NCBI GenBank assembly: GCA_002238565.1
Contig: MPMP01000002.1
Span: forward strand, 1-64,000
Direction: 5' to 3'
DNA: 64,000 nucleotides
Source of the DNA: Albidovulum sp. bin36
GTDB taxonomy: Bacteria; Pseudomonadota; Alphaproteobacteria; Rhodobacterales; Rhodobacteraceae
A program made the translations under genes and the position numbers. Positions 45,294 to 55,532 of the stretch are shown piece by piece; position 1 is the first letter of the stretch; the number at the start of each line of letters is the position of its first letter. The notes below the pieces were generated by a model, which did not search any database, was not told where the DNA came from, and saw only the letters and a list, made by a program, of their open reading frames with translations.

Positions 45294-46523
45294 TTGCTCC
45301 GCCCAAAAATGAAAATCGATTAACGTTGTACGAAACAAGAGAATTCCGTAGCTGCCCCGGCAATTGGTTGCAAGCAATTCGAAAATGGCGCGGCGCTTTC
45401 CGGACAGGCGATTCCGGCGCCATGGAACTACGCCGACTTGCGCGTGCCGCCTGCCGAAATCGATCGCTGCAAGGGATCAGGAAAAATTCAGCCGGGTTTT
45501 GGGCGATTGCTCCGAAACCGTCTTTATACGTCTCGGCACCTCCGGTCGAATAGCAATTCGAACAAAGCGTTAATTGATCCATAGGACCGTGGTCGCAAAG
45601 ACTGCGGTTAGTCGATAGTGGGTTCAAGCCGCGGCAAAGAATGCAAACCACTTCCGCCACGCAGCGGAATTACTCAGGATCAATTTTGGTTTCGCGTGCG
45701 AAATCAATCAAAAATCAAGATAGTAGATCTTGCGTTATTTCGACATTGCGCCCGAGGGCGACAAGACCCAAACTGACGGCGATAGAATGCCGTTCGGCCG
45801 TATTCCTTGCCAGCCGACCTCCGCAATCGAGAAGCGCTAAAGGAATTTCATCGTCGACATGCATGGCGGAAAAATGGACTTTAGGCGTTCTTGAGAATTC
45901 AAACCCCGGCAGTAGCTTTCGGTAATTCCGGGATCCTGCCCTGACCCGAGCATTTCGCCAGAAACCGCATTCGAATGAATGATCGCAAAAACTATCGCCC
46001 ATTGGAAGAACCCTCGATTGGGCGCGAAATTTTCCGCGGCGGAACTAGCGGCCATTCGTGATCGGGAACGCTGCAGGCAAGGCTTATCCCAGCTTGCTTG
46101 CGCGCGCCAAAAGGCGGTTATCGCCATCCGAACAGCTGCGATTGCAGGGAGTCCTGGAACTGTTCGAGATTATTGGCAAATACGGCTAAATTCGTACTCG
46201 ACTTGGAAATGCGATTCCCGTGCATCCGAAGCCGAGAGATCGAGGAATTGCCTTGCGCTAAAACCTTTGCTCGAAGGGACGAAACAGCATCCGCGGGATT
46301 ATATTCCGCGGTGCTTGCGGCTTGTTGGAAGATCGAAGCTGAACCCGATCGGCGAGCGGGGCTTGTTGCGGCAACCGCAAATCTCGCCCTTTAGAACGAA
46401 TAGAACGAGGAATTTGGGCCAAGCTTGCCTCGGAGCCTGGGAAGCTAGTTTCCTATGAGCCGGATCGCGACCGCGAAAATTCGCGTCGTTGCATGCCCGT
46501 GTTACTCAAGCTATAGCCGCTGC
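45294..46523. other. 1.2 kb region without a supported gene
   Basis: Several medium ORFs on both strands (45715-46002, 45641-45925, 45979-46458, 45160-45660) overlap each other and share no recognisable composition or ribosome sites. It is among the longest empty stretches here and may be an eroded gene. It lies between the divergent zapE and MFS genes, so both promoters should be inside. Confidence 0.4.
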
Positions 46524-47774
46524 ATGGACAAGGCACGGATACCGCTCTTTACTCCCGTTCTTATAGCGGGCTCCCTGATTATTCTCTTGAGCTTTGCGAT
46601 CCGCGCAAGTTTCGGCGTGTTCCAGATTCCCATTGCCGAGGAATTCGGATGGCTTCGCGTTGAGTTTTCCCTAGCCATAGCCATACAGAATCTCGCGTGG
46701 GGCGTTGGCCAGCCGATTTTTGGAGCCATTGGCGAAAAGCTGGGCGATCGGTTGGCGATTATACTTGGAGCGATTATCTACGCCGCGGGACTTCTATTGT
46801 CGAGTTTCGCCGTTACGCCTGAAGCGCACCAATTCTATGAGATCCTGGTCGGGTTCGGAATTGCCGGCACCGGGTTCGGCGTGATCCTTAGCGTTGTCGG
46901 ACGAGCAAGTTCCGACGAAAATCGCTCGCTGTCGCTTGGCATTGCAACCGCAGCAGGTTCGCTGGGCCAAGTTTTCGGAGCGCCGGTAGCCCAGTGGATG
47001 CTGGGATTCATGACCTGGCAGCTGGTATTCATCGCCTTCGCTTTCATCATTCTTTCCGTTCTGTTCGCAATTCCGTTCATTCGCGGGCCGAATACGTCCT
47101 CCCGGCAAATGCTGGAGGAAAGCCTAGGGCAGATCCTCGGCAAAGCCTGGCGCGATCCGTCCTTTACCTTGATTTTCGTCGGCTTTTTTTCCTGCGGCTA
47201 CCAGATTGCGTTTCTAACTGCGCACTTCCCGGCTCTAGTTACCGAAATGTGCAGCGCGATCGACCCGTCGAGCACGCTTGCGGCGCTGGGCATAACGACC
47301 ACGTCGTCGCTCGGGGCCATTGCGATCGCGCTGGTAGGATTGGCAAATATAATCGGCACGGTGGCGGCAGGATGGCTGGGCAAATACTTCCCGAAGAAAT
47401 ACCTCCTTGCTCTCATTTACACCGCGCGAACCATTGTTTCGGCCATATTCATCCTCCTGCCTATTACGCCGACAACTGTTATCGTTTTTTCTTTCGTCAT
47501 GGGTTTGCTTTGGCTTGCGACGATACCTCTAACAAGCGGTTTGATTGCGCACATTTACGGCCTGCGCTATATGGGCACGCTTTACGGAATCATTTTCTTT
47601 TCCCACCAAATTGGAGGATTCCTCGGCGTGTGGCTAGGCGGCAATCTCTACGACGCGTACGGCAACTACACGGTCGTCTGGTGGGTGGGCATAGCAGTCG
47701 GCGCCTTGTCGGCCGTCGTGCATCTTCCGGTCAACGAAATGCCATTGAGATCTAGGCGGCGGGCGGCGGTCTAG
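46524..47774 (+). CDS. MFS transporter (oxalate/formate antiporter-like subgroup)
   Basis: 416 residues from ATG 46524 (MDKARIPLFTPVLIAGSLII); the track start adds 23 unlikely residues. Twelve hydrophobic segments by eye. SFAIRASFGVFQIPIAEEFGW, IQNLAWGVGQPIFGAIGEKLGDR and GFGIAGTGFGVILSVVGR fit the OFA/monocarboxylate-like MFS branch. The last cytoplasmic tail is basic (RSRRRAAV). The substrate is unknown, with small carboxylates most likely from the branch. No partner gene in the same direction except the SnoaL-like gene 193 bases on. Confidence 0.82.
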   Translation: MDKARIPLFTPVLIAGSLIILLSFAIRASFGVFQIPIAEEFGWLRVEFSLAIAIQNLAWGVGQPIFGAIGEKLGDRLAIILGAIIYAAGLLLSSFAVTPEAHQFYEILVGFGIAGTGFGVILSVVGRASSDENRSLSLGIATAAGSLGQVFGAPVAQWMLGFMTWQLVFIAFAFIILSVLFAIPFIRGPNTSSRQMLEESLGQILGKAWRDPSFTLIFVGFFSCGYQIAFLTAHFPALVTEMCSAIDPSSTLAALGITTTSSLGAIAIALVGLANIIGTVAAGWLGKYFPKKYLLALIYTARTIVSAIFILLPITPTTVIVFSFVMGLLWLATIPLTSGLIAHIYGLRYMGTLYGIIFFSHQIGGFLGVWLGGNLYDAYGNYTVVWWVGIAVGALSAVVHLPVNEMPLRSRRRAAV

Positions 47775-47967
47775 AAGTCGCGCCTGAAATGCCGAATGAT
47801 TGGTTGCCGCCATGGTCGAATCATCGTCTTCGCGATTAAACCGAGCCGGCGTTCGCCGGTCTTCTGGATTCGACTCTGGCAAGTCACGTTCCAGCATTTG
47901 AAGGAAGCCTTAGCCAATCCGTCGGCAATTCGAACCCGTTGAACGAAAGAGCCTAGGAGTAATAATT

Positions 47968-48993
47968 TTGAGTTCCAGCCCGCACGAAAGAAACAAGGCT
48001 GCTTTGCGGCCATTGCGAAACGCTCTTTACAATGGCGACATGCAGGCGGCGGAGAATGCGGTCAAATCAATTTTCGCCGAAAACGCGCTGATCCAATTGA
48101 CCTATCCTTTCGAAACCCTAAGCGGGCCCGAGCAGCTCTCGCAGGACGTATTCGCGTCTCTAGCGAATGCCTTTCCCGACCTCGAACGGCGCGACACGAT
48201 TGTCATCGGAGGCGCGGCCTCGAACGGGTCCGTCTGGGTTGGCTGCTGCGGATACTATACCGGATCGTTCCGGCGCCCATGGCTCGATATTCCGCCGACA
48301 GGCCACCAGGCATCCATGCGATTCCACGAGTTTTTCAGGTTCGAATCGGAACAGGTCGTCGAAATGCAGGCGCTTTGGGACATTCCCGAACTCATGATGC
48401 AGGCGCGCGCTTGGCCCATGTCCCCTAGCCTGGGCCGGGAATGGCACGTGCCTGGCCCGGCCACGCAGGACGGCCTTCTCCCGAACCTCGCCGGCGGAAA
48501 CTGCGAAGTTAGCCTGAACATCGTCAGCAGCATGCTCGCGGCGCTCGGAAAGTTCGCCGAAGGCGGCGTCGAAGCCATGCGGCTGCCGGACTACTGGCAT
48601 CCCGCCTGCAGCTGGTACGGCCCGGCTGGAATCGGCACTTGCCGCGGAATTCAAGGATTCCGCGATTGGCATCAAATTCCGTTCTTGAACGCGATGCCGG
48701 ATCGCATCGGTTCGCTCGGAGCGGGAAATTTGTTTGCGGAAGGCGATTATGTCGGCTTTACGGCCTGGCCCGGCATGCGAATGACGATTAGCGGCGATGG
48801 CTGGCTGGGCATCGCGCCGTCGAACCGGAAAATCACGATGCGAAGCCTGGATTTCTGGCGATGCGAAGGCGATTTAATTCGCGAAAACTGGGTGCTCGTG
48901 GATATTCTGGATGTCTATTCGCAAATCGGAGTCGACGTATTTGCGAGAATGCGCGAATTCAACAAGGCACGCGGGACGCATCCGGGAAATTGA
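47968..48993 (+). CDS. SnoaL-like (NTF2-fold) double-domain protein
   Basis: 341 residues from TTG 47968, with AGGAG ten bases upstream. The first half (NALYNGDMQAAENAVKSIFA, ENALIQLTYPFETLSGPEQ, WLDIPPTGHQASMRFHEFFRF) and second half (LPDYWHPACSWYGPAGIGTC, GDYVGFTAWPGMRMTISGDG, DFWRCEGDLIRENWVLVDIL) each look like a SnoaL/NTF2 cone fold. The family includes polyketide cyclases and many untested proteins found with catabolic genes. No catabolic partner is evident here apart from the MFS gene. Confidence 0.8.
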   Translation: MSSSPHERNKAALRPLRNALYNGDMQAAENAVKSIFAENALIQLTYPFETLSGPEQLSQDVFASLANAFPDLERRDTIVIGGAASNGSVWVGCCGYYTGSFRRPWLDIPPTGHQASMRFHEFFRFESEQVVEMQALWDIPELMMQARAWPMSPSLGREWHVPGPATQDGLLPNLAGGNCEVSLNIVSSMLAALGKFAEGGVEAMRLPDYWHPACSWYGPAGIGTCRGIQGFRDWHQIPFLNAMPDRIGSLGAGNLFAEGDYVGFTAWPGMRMTISGDGWLGIAPSNRKITMRSLDFWRCEGDLIRENWVLVDILDVYSQIGVDVFARMREFNKARGTHPGN

Positions 48994-49051
48994 AGAATGA
49001 GCCGCGCGGGCCGCAATAGAATCCGCGCAAGTCGAATTCAGATTTTGCCGA

Positions 49052-49885
49052 TCAAGATTTGCCGGCGGCTTGGCGATGGAACTTGATGTGGCTCTCGATG
49101 AAGGACATGATAAAGAAATAGCTGTGGTCGTATCCCTCCCGCAAGTGAAACGAGCCGTTCTGGCGGACATCGGCCATCGCTTGCATCAATGATCCGGGCA
49201 TTAGAAGATCGTAGAACGGGTCCTTCGTTCCCTGATCGATTAGAATCGGACCGGGAAATCCCGTCTCCTTCATAAGAATCGTGGAATCAAACCGCTCCCA
49301 AACCGATTCGTCCTCGCCCAGATACGCTAGAAACTGCTTGCGCCCCCAATCGGATTTCGTCGGATTCGCTATCGGCGCGAATGCCGAGACCGATCGAAAC
49401 CTATCCGGATTCGACATGGCGACCGTCAATGCGCCGTGTCCGCCCATCGAATGGCCGCAAATGCCTTGCAGTTCGGGCGACAGCGGAAAACTGGAAAAAA
49501 TCAATTTCGGAAGTTCGGATTCGATATATTTGCGCATTCCGTAATTTTTTGCCCAAGGCTCTTCAGTCGCATCTACGTAAAAGCCTGCGCCTTTTCCAAG
49601 ATCGTAGGCTTCGTCATCCGGAACCGAGTCGCCGCGAGGCGACGTGTCCGGAAAAACAATTGCGACTCGGTGGCGATTGGCAAAATATTGCGCCATTGAT
49701 TTGAGCATGGCGTTTTCGTGCGTGCAGGTTAGGCCCGAAAGAAACCAGATGACGGGAGTCGCATCGTTCCTGCAATCGGCCGGAAGAAACAACCCGAACG
49801 TCATATCGCATTGGCAAGATGTCGACTTATGCTTGTAGACGCCCTGAACGCCGTCGAAGCATTTGTTTTCCGAGACGATTTCCAT
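49052..49885 (-). CDS. fghA: S-formylglutathione hydrolase
   Basis: 277 residues with AGGGGTGA upstream. Esterase D pattern: NKCFDGVQGVYKHKSTSCQC, WFLSGLTCTHENAMLK, VFPDTSPRGDSV, GKGAGFYVDATEEPW, catalytic Ser in GHSMGGHGALTVA, Asp in DQGTKDPF, His in GYDHSYFFI. It hydrolyses S-formylglutathione to formate and glutathione, the second step after AdhC/FrmA, whose gene lies 2 kb away on the same strand with mbfA between them. Confidence 0.95.
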   Translation of the reverse strand: MEIVSENKCFDGVQGVYKHKSTSCQCDMTFGLFLPADCRNDATPVIWFLSGLTCTHENAMLKSMAQYFANRHRVAIVFPDTSPRGDSVPDDEAYDLGKGAGFYVDATEEPWAKNYGMRKYIESELPKLIFSSFPLSPELQGICGHSMGGHGALTVAMSNPDRFRSVSAFAPIANPTKSDWGRKQFLAYLGEDESVWERFDSTILMKETGFPGPILIDQGTKDPFYDLLMPGSLMQAMADVRQNGSFHLREGYDHSYFFIMSFIESHIKFHRQAAGKS

Positions 49886-50345
49886 AATTTCACCCCTTTG
49901 AGGAACTGGAATAGAGCGGGATTGAGCGGTTTTCTAAAATCCGGCGATTTCAGCCCGGAGCCGGGACGCCATTCGAAAAAATTTTCCGGCCGACAGCGAA
50001 ATCAGGGAGTCCCGCGACCCGCGCACGCTATAGGCGAAATGCGCATCGGGGTTCAAGGGGGTCATATTCCTGCGCCAATCGCATAAAGCAGGCTGCTTCC
50101 GTCCGAACGCTATTCGCCGAGCTTAGCGATTGCGGAACGTGCCTTTGCCCTCCCATTCGACGGATTCGGCCCATGCCTCCTCCGGATTCGCAATTGCCTA
50201 AAGGATTTCCGCCGCCCGGCATCCGGAATGTGAAAGTAGACATGCTGATTCGAGCGCCTCGATCAAGAATACGGCGCGAAATATTTCGCCGCCCGCTTCG
50301 AACGGTCCCGCATTGAGCGGCGCACGAACCGAACAGACGGAAAAG
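49886..50345. other. Gap between fghA and mbfA; no gene seen
   Basis: About 460 bases. It carries the fghA promoter and the end of the mbfA transcript. The ORFs (49811-50086, 50028-50243) have no supporting features. Confidence 0.4.
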
Positions 50346-51323
50346 CTATGCTACGCCGATGGCGATTCCAGCTGCGAATACGAGGGACCCGCCCAAAACG
50401 ACCTGCATGGCCGCGCGGAAAAACGGCGTGTCCATATACTTGTTCTGTATCCATGCGATCGCCCAGAGTTCCAGAAATACGATAACGATCGCAATAGTGG
50501 TCGCGGTCCAGAAATCGGCGATAAGATACGGCAATGCATGGCCTAGCCCGCCGATTGTCGTCATCGTCCCGGATGCCAGCCCGCGCTTGAAAGGCGACCC
50601 CCTGCCGGACAATTGGCCGTCGTCGGACGCGGCTTCGGTAAATCCCATGGAAATTCCCGCGCCAACTGAAGCCGCCAAACCGACGATAAAAGTCGTGGAC
50701 GTATCCCGCGTTGAAAACGCCGTCGCAAAAATCGGCGCGAGAGTCGACACCGATCCGTCCATCAACCCCGCGAGTCCGGGCTGCACCCAAACGAGCACGA
50801 GCTGGCGGCGGGAACGCCGGTTCTCGGAGTCTCGGGCGCCGGAATCGGCGGCTTCTCGATTAAGCGACGCGGCGGTTTCAATATGGCCGATTTCGGCTTC
50901 CGCCAAGTCTGCCAGCAGCTCGCGCGTAGTCGCATCGCGGCTGTGATGCGCCGCCTTCCTGTAGAACTCGGACGCCTGCCGCTCCATCGCTTCGGCTTCG
51001 GCGCGAATTTTATTCAATCCCAGGTTTTCAACCAGCCAAATCGGCCTTCGGCTGTAGAATCCGGCCACGTGCTCTCGCCGAATTAACGGAATCAGGTCTC
51101 CGAATCGCCGCTTGTGCAGTTCGATCAAGAGGCGCCTATGGCTCGACTCTTCGTCCGCCATACTGTCAAACATCGCGGCGGCCTGAGGATAGTCGCTTCT
51201 TAGCTTTTCGGCATAAGTTCGATAGATCCTGCCGTCGTCTTCTTCGGACGAGATGGCGAGAGCCAGGATTTCTTGCTCGCTGAGATCCTGAAAACGGCGC
51301 CTGAATGGGAATCCCGGTAGCAA
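50346..51323 (-). CDS. mbfA: Membrane-bound ferritin / iron exporter MbfA
   Basis: 325 residues from TTG 51323, with GGAGG eight bases upstream. An N-terminal ferritin-like domain has repeated acidic/His motifs (ISSEEDDGRIYRTYAEKLR, MADEESSHRRLL, EAEAMERQASEFYRKAAHH, LAEAEIGHIETAA). It is fused to a VIT1/CCC1 membrane domain (QPGLAGLMDGSVSTLAPIFA, ASVGAGISMGFTEAASDDG, VIVFLELWAIAWIQNKYMDT). MbfA proteins in rhizobia export iron under excess and acid stress and are Irr-regulated. I looked for an Irr-type box upstream and could not find one. A 7-bp stem AAGCCGG/CCGGCTT sits at 51395-51411. Confidence 0.9.
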   Translation of the reverse strand: MLPGFPFRRRFQDLSEQEILALAISSEEDDGRIYRTYAEKLRSDYPQAAAMFDSMADEESSHRRLLIELHKRRFGDLIPLIRREHVAGFYSRRPIWLVENLGLNKIRAEAEAMERQASEFYRKAAHHSRDATTRELLADLAEAEIGHIETAASLNREAADSGARDSENRRSRRQLVLVWVQPGLAGLMDGSVSTLAPIFATAFSTRDTSTTFIVGLAASVGAGISMGFTEAASDDGQLSGRGSPFKRGLASGTMTTIGGLGHALPYLIADFWTATTIAIVIVFLELWAIAWIQNKYMDTPFFRAAMQVVLGGSLVFAAGIAIGVA

Positions 51324-51783
51324 CTTGTTCGCCTCCGGCGGAAATCCTAGCCTATCGCGCGAATTTATATGCTTGTCGCACCCTTTTCAATGCCAAGCCG
51401 GAATCCGGCTTAGCGTCCGATTCGACTACCGAAAAATTGATCGGAAGCCTCTCCGCAAGCGCCTAAAATCCCAAAGATCGACCGGAATTCAATTCAACTC
51501 GCCATAAGGCTTTATTCGATACGCGCCGATTCGCGCTCAAGACGAGGCGAGAGATGTTCAAGCTCAGCTTGAACCGAATTCAGCAGCGCGCCCGAATTGA
51601 CTGCGGCCTTGAACCAAGTGCGAACAAACAGACGCTTTGCCATTCGAATCGGCGGGGATCGGCAATAATCCATTCGGCATCGGATTCGGGCGCTCGGTTG
51701 GACAGCCGGAACGGCTCTAGAGCCGTTCCGCCAGGATGCGGCACGTCCCGCTGCGGTTCCGCGGGACAAAAGCGCCAGTGGAT
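51324..51783. other. Intergenic region between mbfA and adhC with several inverted repeats
   Basis: About 460 bases without a gene. It holds the mbfA promoter, a hairpin at 51395-51411, a perfect 24-base palindrome (listed separately) and a stem GTCCCGC/GCGGGAC at 51745-51767 followed on the plus strand by AAAA. The last two lie just past the adhC stop, where termination would be expected, but neither has a downstream T run on the minus strand. Confidence 0.5.
51707..51730. repeat. Perfect 24-base palindrome downstream of adhC
   Basis: CGGAACGGCTCT is followed directly by its reverse complement AGAGCCGTTCCG with no spacer. It could form a cruciform or hairpin, act as a terminator stem for adhC, or be a dimer-binding site. 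It is about 54 bases beyond the adhC stop and 380 bases from the mbfA start. Confidence 0.6.
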
Positions 51784-52914
51784 TCAATACACGACGACGG
51801 AACGGATCGACTCGCCCGCATGCATGAGGTCGAATCCGGAATTAATGTCATTGAGCGATAGCGTATGAGTAATCATCGGATCGATCTCGATCTTTCCGTC
51901 CATGTACCAATCCACCATTTTCGGCACGTCCGTCCGTCCGCGCGCGCCGCCGAAAGCCGTACCCTTCCAAACGCGGCCAGTGACAAGCTGGAACGGGCGC
52001 GTCGAAATCTCCGCCCCGGCGGGCGCAACGCCTATGATTATGGACTGGCCCCAGCCTCGGTGGCTGCTTTCGAGGGCCGCGCGCATGACTTGCACGTTTC
52101 CGGTGCAGTCGAATGTATAGTCCGCTCCGCCGGTGGGGTCCGCGCTCGATTTGGTCAAATCCACCAGATAAGCTACAAGATCGCCTTCGACTTCGGCAGG
52201 ATTGACGAAGTGAGTCATGCCGAATTTTTCGCCCCATTCCTTTTTCCCGGGATTGACATCCACGCCGACAATCATGTCGGCTCCGACAAGCCTGAGTCCC
52301 TGGATGACATTCAGGCCGATTCCCCCGAGCCCGAAAACTATTGCCTTGGACCCGGGCTCGACGCCGGCCGTATTCATGACCGCGCCTATTCCGGTTGTTA
52401 CGCCGCACCCGATGTAGCAAATCTTGTCGAATGGCGCGTCCTCGCGAACTTTCGCCACGGCGATTTCAGGAAGAACGGTATGTCTCGAAAACGTTGAGCA
52501 CCCCATGTAATGGAGTATTGGATCTCCATCGAGGGTTGAAAACCTGCTGGTGCCGTCCGGCATCAGGCCTTGGCCCTGCGTCGCTCGGATAGCCGTGCAA
52601 AGATTGGTTTTTCGCGACAGGCAGGAAGGGCATTCCCTGCACTCCGGCGTATACAAGGGAATCACGTGATCGCCTTTGCGAACGGTTGATACTCCGGGTC
52701 CGGTATCAACGACGACGCCGGCGCCTTCATGCCCGAGAATCGCGGGAAAGAGTCCTTCGGGGTCCGCTCCGGAGAGGGTGAACTCGTCGGTGTGGCAAAT
52801 CCCCGTAGCCTTGATTTCGACCAGCACCTCCCCTTCCCTGGGACCTTCCAAATTTACATCCATGATTTCCAGCGGTTTGCCGGCTTCAATCGCAACCGCG
52901 GCGCGTGTCTGCAT
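51784..52914 (-). CDS. frmA: S-(hydroxymethyl)glutathione dehydrogenase / class III alcohol dehydrogenase
   Basis: 376 residues from ATG 52914, preceded by AGGGAG; the track start adds 19 residues. Catalytic zinc: Cys in [10 protein letters not shown], His in LGHEGAGVV and Cys in [11 protein letters not shown]. Structural zinc: the cysteines of [18 protein letters not shown]. Class III marks: [19 protein letters not shown] and [21 protein letters not shown]. It oxidises S-hydroxymethylglutathione with NAD to S-formylglutathione. Also called adhC. Together with fghA it forms the formaldehyde detoxification route, but the two are not one operon here. Confidence 0.96.
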   Translation of the reverse strand: MQTRAAVAIEAGKPLEIMDVNLEGPREGEVLVEIKATGICHTDEFTLSGADPEGLFPAILGHEGAGVVVDTGPGVSTVRKGDHVIPLYTPECRECPSCLSRKTNLCTAIRATQGQGLMPDGTSRFSTLDGDPILHYMGCSTFSRHTVLPEIAVAKVREDAPFDKICYIGCGVTTGIGAVMNTAGVEPGSKAIVFGLGGIGLNVIQGLRLVGADMIVGVDVNPGKKEWGEKFGMTHFVNPAEVEGDLVAYLVDLTKSSADPTGGADYTFDCTGNVQVMRAALESSHRGWGQSIIIGVAPAGAEISTRPFQLVTGRVWKGTAFGGARGRTDVPKMVDWYMDGKIEIDPMITHTLSLNDINSGFDLMHAGESIRSVVVY

Positions 52915-53129
52915 GATTAATCTCCCTAAAAAACTAGCATTGGGATATGATTGTAGCAGCACGCCGGTCAATACAAGCGAAAATCAACACGCCGACCCCT
53001 TAATGCAAAATAAATCTCCCCGCTTGCCGGAGAGTCCGGCATCGGAACGGATTCGTTCGCACGCGCATAGTCCTTTACGCCTCGCGCCGCCCTGCTAAAA
53101 TCGAACGGGCGTAAATCAAGGAGACCGAA

Positions 53130-54623
53130 ATGGGAGCAATACTAGCGATCGATCAAGGCACGACTTCAAGCCGTGCAATCGTATTCGACAGCGCCCTCAA
53201 GCCGGTCGCGTCCGGTCAGCGGGAATTCACGCAGATTTTTCCCAGTTCCGGGTGGGTCGAGCACGATCCTTCGGAAATACTTTCGTCAACGATTGAATCC
53301 GCAAATTCCGCGCTGGCGGAAATCGACTCCGATAAAGTCGCGGCGATCGGCATTACGAATCAGCGGGAGACTGTGCTCGTATGGGATAAATCCACCGGAG
53401 CAACGGTCGGCAATGCGATCGTCTGGCAGGATCGGCGCACCTCTTCCATCTGCGAATCGCTGCGCAAGGACGGGCTTGAACCGATTATTGGGGAAAAGTC
53501 GGGATTGCTGCTGGATCCGTATTTTTCGGCATCGAAGCTTTCCTGGATTCTCGACAACGTGAACGGCGCGCGAAACCGGGCCGAGACGGGCGAGCTGCTG
53601 TTCGGTACTGTCGACACCTTTCTGATTTGGAAATTAACCGGCGGGAGGTCGCACGTTACCGATGCCACAAACGCCTCGCGTACGATGCTCTTCAATATCG
53701 GAACGGGCGAATGGGACGACGACCTATTGTCCATCTTCAATATACCGAGATGCATGTTGCCCGAGGTGCGCGATTGCTCGGCGGAATTCGGCAGGTCCGA
53801 CCCGTCGTACTTCGGTCGTTCGATCCCGATCCGCGGCGTCGCCGGAGACCAGCAGGCGGCGACGATCGGCCAAGCTTGCTTCTTGCCGGGAATGCTGAAA
53901 TCGACATACGGCACAGGCTGTTTCGCCCTGCTCAATACGGGCGGAGACCGCGTGGCTTCCGCCAATCGGCTATTGTCGACAATAGCCTACCGACTGGACG
54001 GCAAAACGACCTACGCTCTGGAAGGCTCCATTTTCGTCGCGGGAGCCGCCGTTCAATGGCTGCGAGACGAGCTTAAGCTTATTGGCTCGGCATCGGACAC
54101 CCAATCGCTCGCGGAGTCGGCCGACCCCGGACAAAAGCTGTACCTGGTTCCGGCCTTCACCGGGCTCGGCGCCCCATACTGGGATTCCGAATGCCGAGGA
54201 GCCGTATTCGGCTTGACGCGCGGCAGCGGTCCCGCGGAGTTGGCGCGAGCCGCTCTCGAGAGCGTCGCGTTTCAAACCCGAGATCTTATGGAGGCCATGA
54301 AGGCGGATTGGCCGGAATTGGAGTCCGTAGTCTTGCGCGTGGATGGAGGCATGTCAGCCAGCGACTGGACGATGCAAGCGCTGGCCGACCAGCTAAGCGC
54401 TCCTGTTGACCGGCCGGAAGTCACCGAAACCACCGCATTGGGAGCCGCATACCTCGCCGGGCTGAAATCCGGAATATGCCCGCCGCCGGAGGAATTTTCA
54501 AAGAGCTGGTCGCTGGAGCGCCGATTCGAGCCTCGCATTTCGGCGGCGCGCCGCGATTCCGATTACGCGGGGTGGAAGGATTCCGTCGCCCGCACTCTCG
54601 TCAAGAAAGGAATGCCACGCTAG
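53130..54623 (+). CDS. glpK: Glycerol kinase
   Basis: 497 residues, standard length, with AAGGAG before ATG 53130. [63 protein letters not shown], the FGGY signature region [21 protein letters not shown], and ATP-site residues in [19 protein letters not shown] and [10 protein letters not shown]. It phosphorylates glycerol to glycerol 3-phosphate. No glpF or glpD is next to it. Divergent from adhC. Confidence 0.96.
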   Translation: MGAILAIDQGTTSSRAIVFDSALKPVASGQREFTQIFPSSGWVEHDPSEILSSTIESANSALAEIDSDKVAAIGITNQRETVLVWDKSTGATVGNAIVWQDRRTSSICESLRKDGLEPIIGEKSGLLLDPYFSASKLSWILDNVNGARNRAETGELLFGTVDTFLIWKLTGGRSHVTDATNASRTMLFNIGTGEWDDDLLSIFNIPRCMLPEVRDCSAEFGRSDPSYFGRSIPIRGVAGDQQAATIGQACFLPGMLKSTYGTGCFALLNTGGDRVASANRLLSTIAYRLDGKTTYALEGSIFVAGAAVQWLRDELKLIGSASDTQSLAESADPGQKLYLVPAFTGLGAPYWDSECRGAVFGLTRGSGPAELARAALESVAFQTRDLMEAMKADWPELESVVLRVDGGMSASDWTMQALADQLSAPVDRPEVTETTALGAAYLAGLKSGICPPPEEFSKSWSLERRFEPRISAARRDSDYAGWKDSVARTLVKKGMPR

Positions 54624-54854
54624 TTTCACCGTCATTCATTCGAAAGGAACCCAATTTCAATCCGCAATTTCCTATGCCGCGGCCTGTCGCCATGCCCGAG
54701 TTTTCCAGCTCGGCTTTTGCAACTCCAGGACTCGCCAAATAGAAGAAAGACTTGCTTCCGCAAGTCGGCGCTGGCCGCACGGCAGGCTTCGCCTTCGACA
54801 AGCGCAATGGCAAAAACCGAAGCCTCCAGGCTATGCGCTGCGGTTCGATGCCGC

Positions 54855-55532
54855 TTAAAACGGTCGAACAATCACGCCTGCGTAGAATAGCGTGCCAATT
54901 CCGACGGTAAACAGAATGTTGCCCGCGACCGCATGCAGGACCACTGCAAACGGGAACGATCCCCGCACCTCGTAGGCCCAAGCGAATACCAGCCCGCCGG
55001 CAAAGGTCATCAAAGCGACGATCCAGTTCCAGAAGAGCAGATGCGCCAGAGAAAAGACCGACGCATTCAGCAACAGCGCAGCATGCGCAGGCGGCAAGAT
55101 CGGCCCGTACCGGCGAAAGAACAGCGAGCGGAACACAATCTCCTGCGGCAGCGCCGAGAGAAAGGGATAGAGCACCAGGATTGCCAGCCATATTCCAGGA
55201 TTCATGCGGTAGAGCAATAACCATCGACCGGGCAGTGCGGCCATCAGGATCCCTACGGAAACGGCTATCGTGGCAATCGCAAATACCGCTACAAACTTCC
55301 AGTCGATTTTTCTCCAGCCTCGCGCCAGATCGCGCCAGTGAAAGCCCGGCGTGCGGTGCAGCAGGACCATCCCCAATATGGTGCCCGCGAACAGCGCCGG
55401 CAGCATCGCGGATGACGGGAAGTAAACGGCCACAAGGACCGGCGCGGCGAGGAACAGGCACAGAAACTCGATCCAGAGCCGTCGGCGGCGACGTTCGGCG
55501 GAGCGCGGTAGCTCCGATCCTAGAGAAGTCAT
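54855..55532 (-). CDS. CPBP-family intramembrane protease (CAAX-like, QExxxR variant)
   Basis: 225 residues and about six membrane spans. The motif region ALPQEIVFRSLFFRRYGP has Q-E where most family members have E-E, followed by the conserved Arg. The downstream FxxxH is present (FSLAHLLF), and a third motif sits near ASFVL-like SFPFAVVLHAVAGN. The glutamic membrane protease family cleaves or matures prenylated or small peptides. With the first Glu replaced, activity is uncertain, though the QE form is one I have seen in alphaproteobacteria. Converges with glpK. Confidence 0.82.
   Translation of the reverse strand: MTSLGSELPRSAERRRRRLWIEFLCLFLAAPVLVAVYFPSSAMLPALFAGTILGMVLLHRTPGFHWRDLARGWRKIDWKFVAVFAIATIAVSVGILMAALPGRWLLLYRMNPGIWLAILVLYPFLSALPQEIVFRSLFFRRYGPILPPAHAALLLNASVFSLAHLLFWNWIVALMTFAGGLVFAWAYEVRGSFPFAVVLHAVAGNILFTVGIGTLFYAGVIVRPF

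Noticed and set aside
45160-45660. 166-codon minus-strand ORF with Cys pairs (CILCRGL, CSNCYS)
   Set aside because: The cysteines suggested a zinc ribbon, but the frame then runs through the true zapE N-terminus in another frame, and spacing and composition do not persist.
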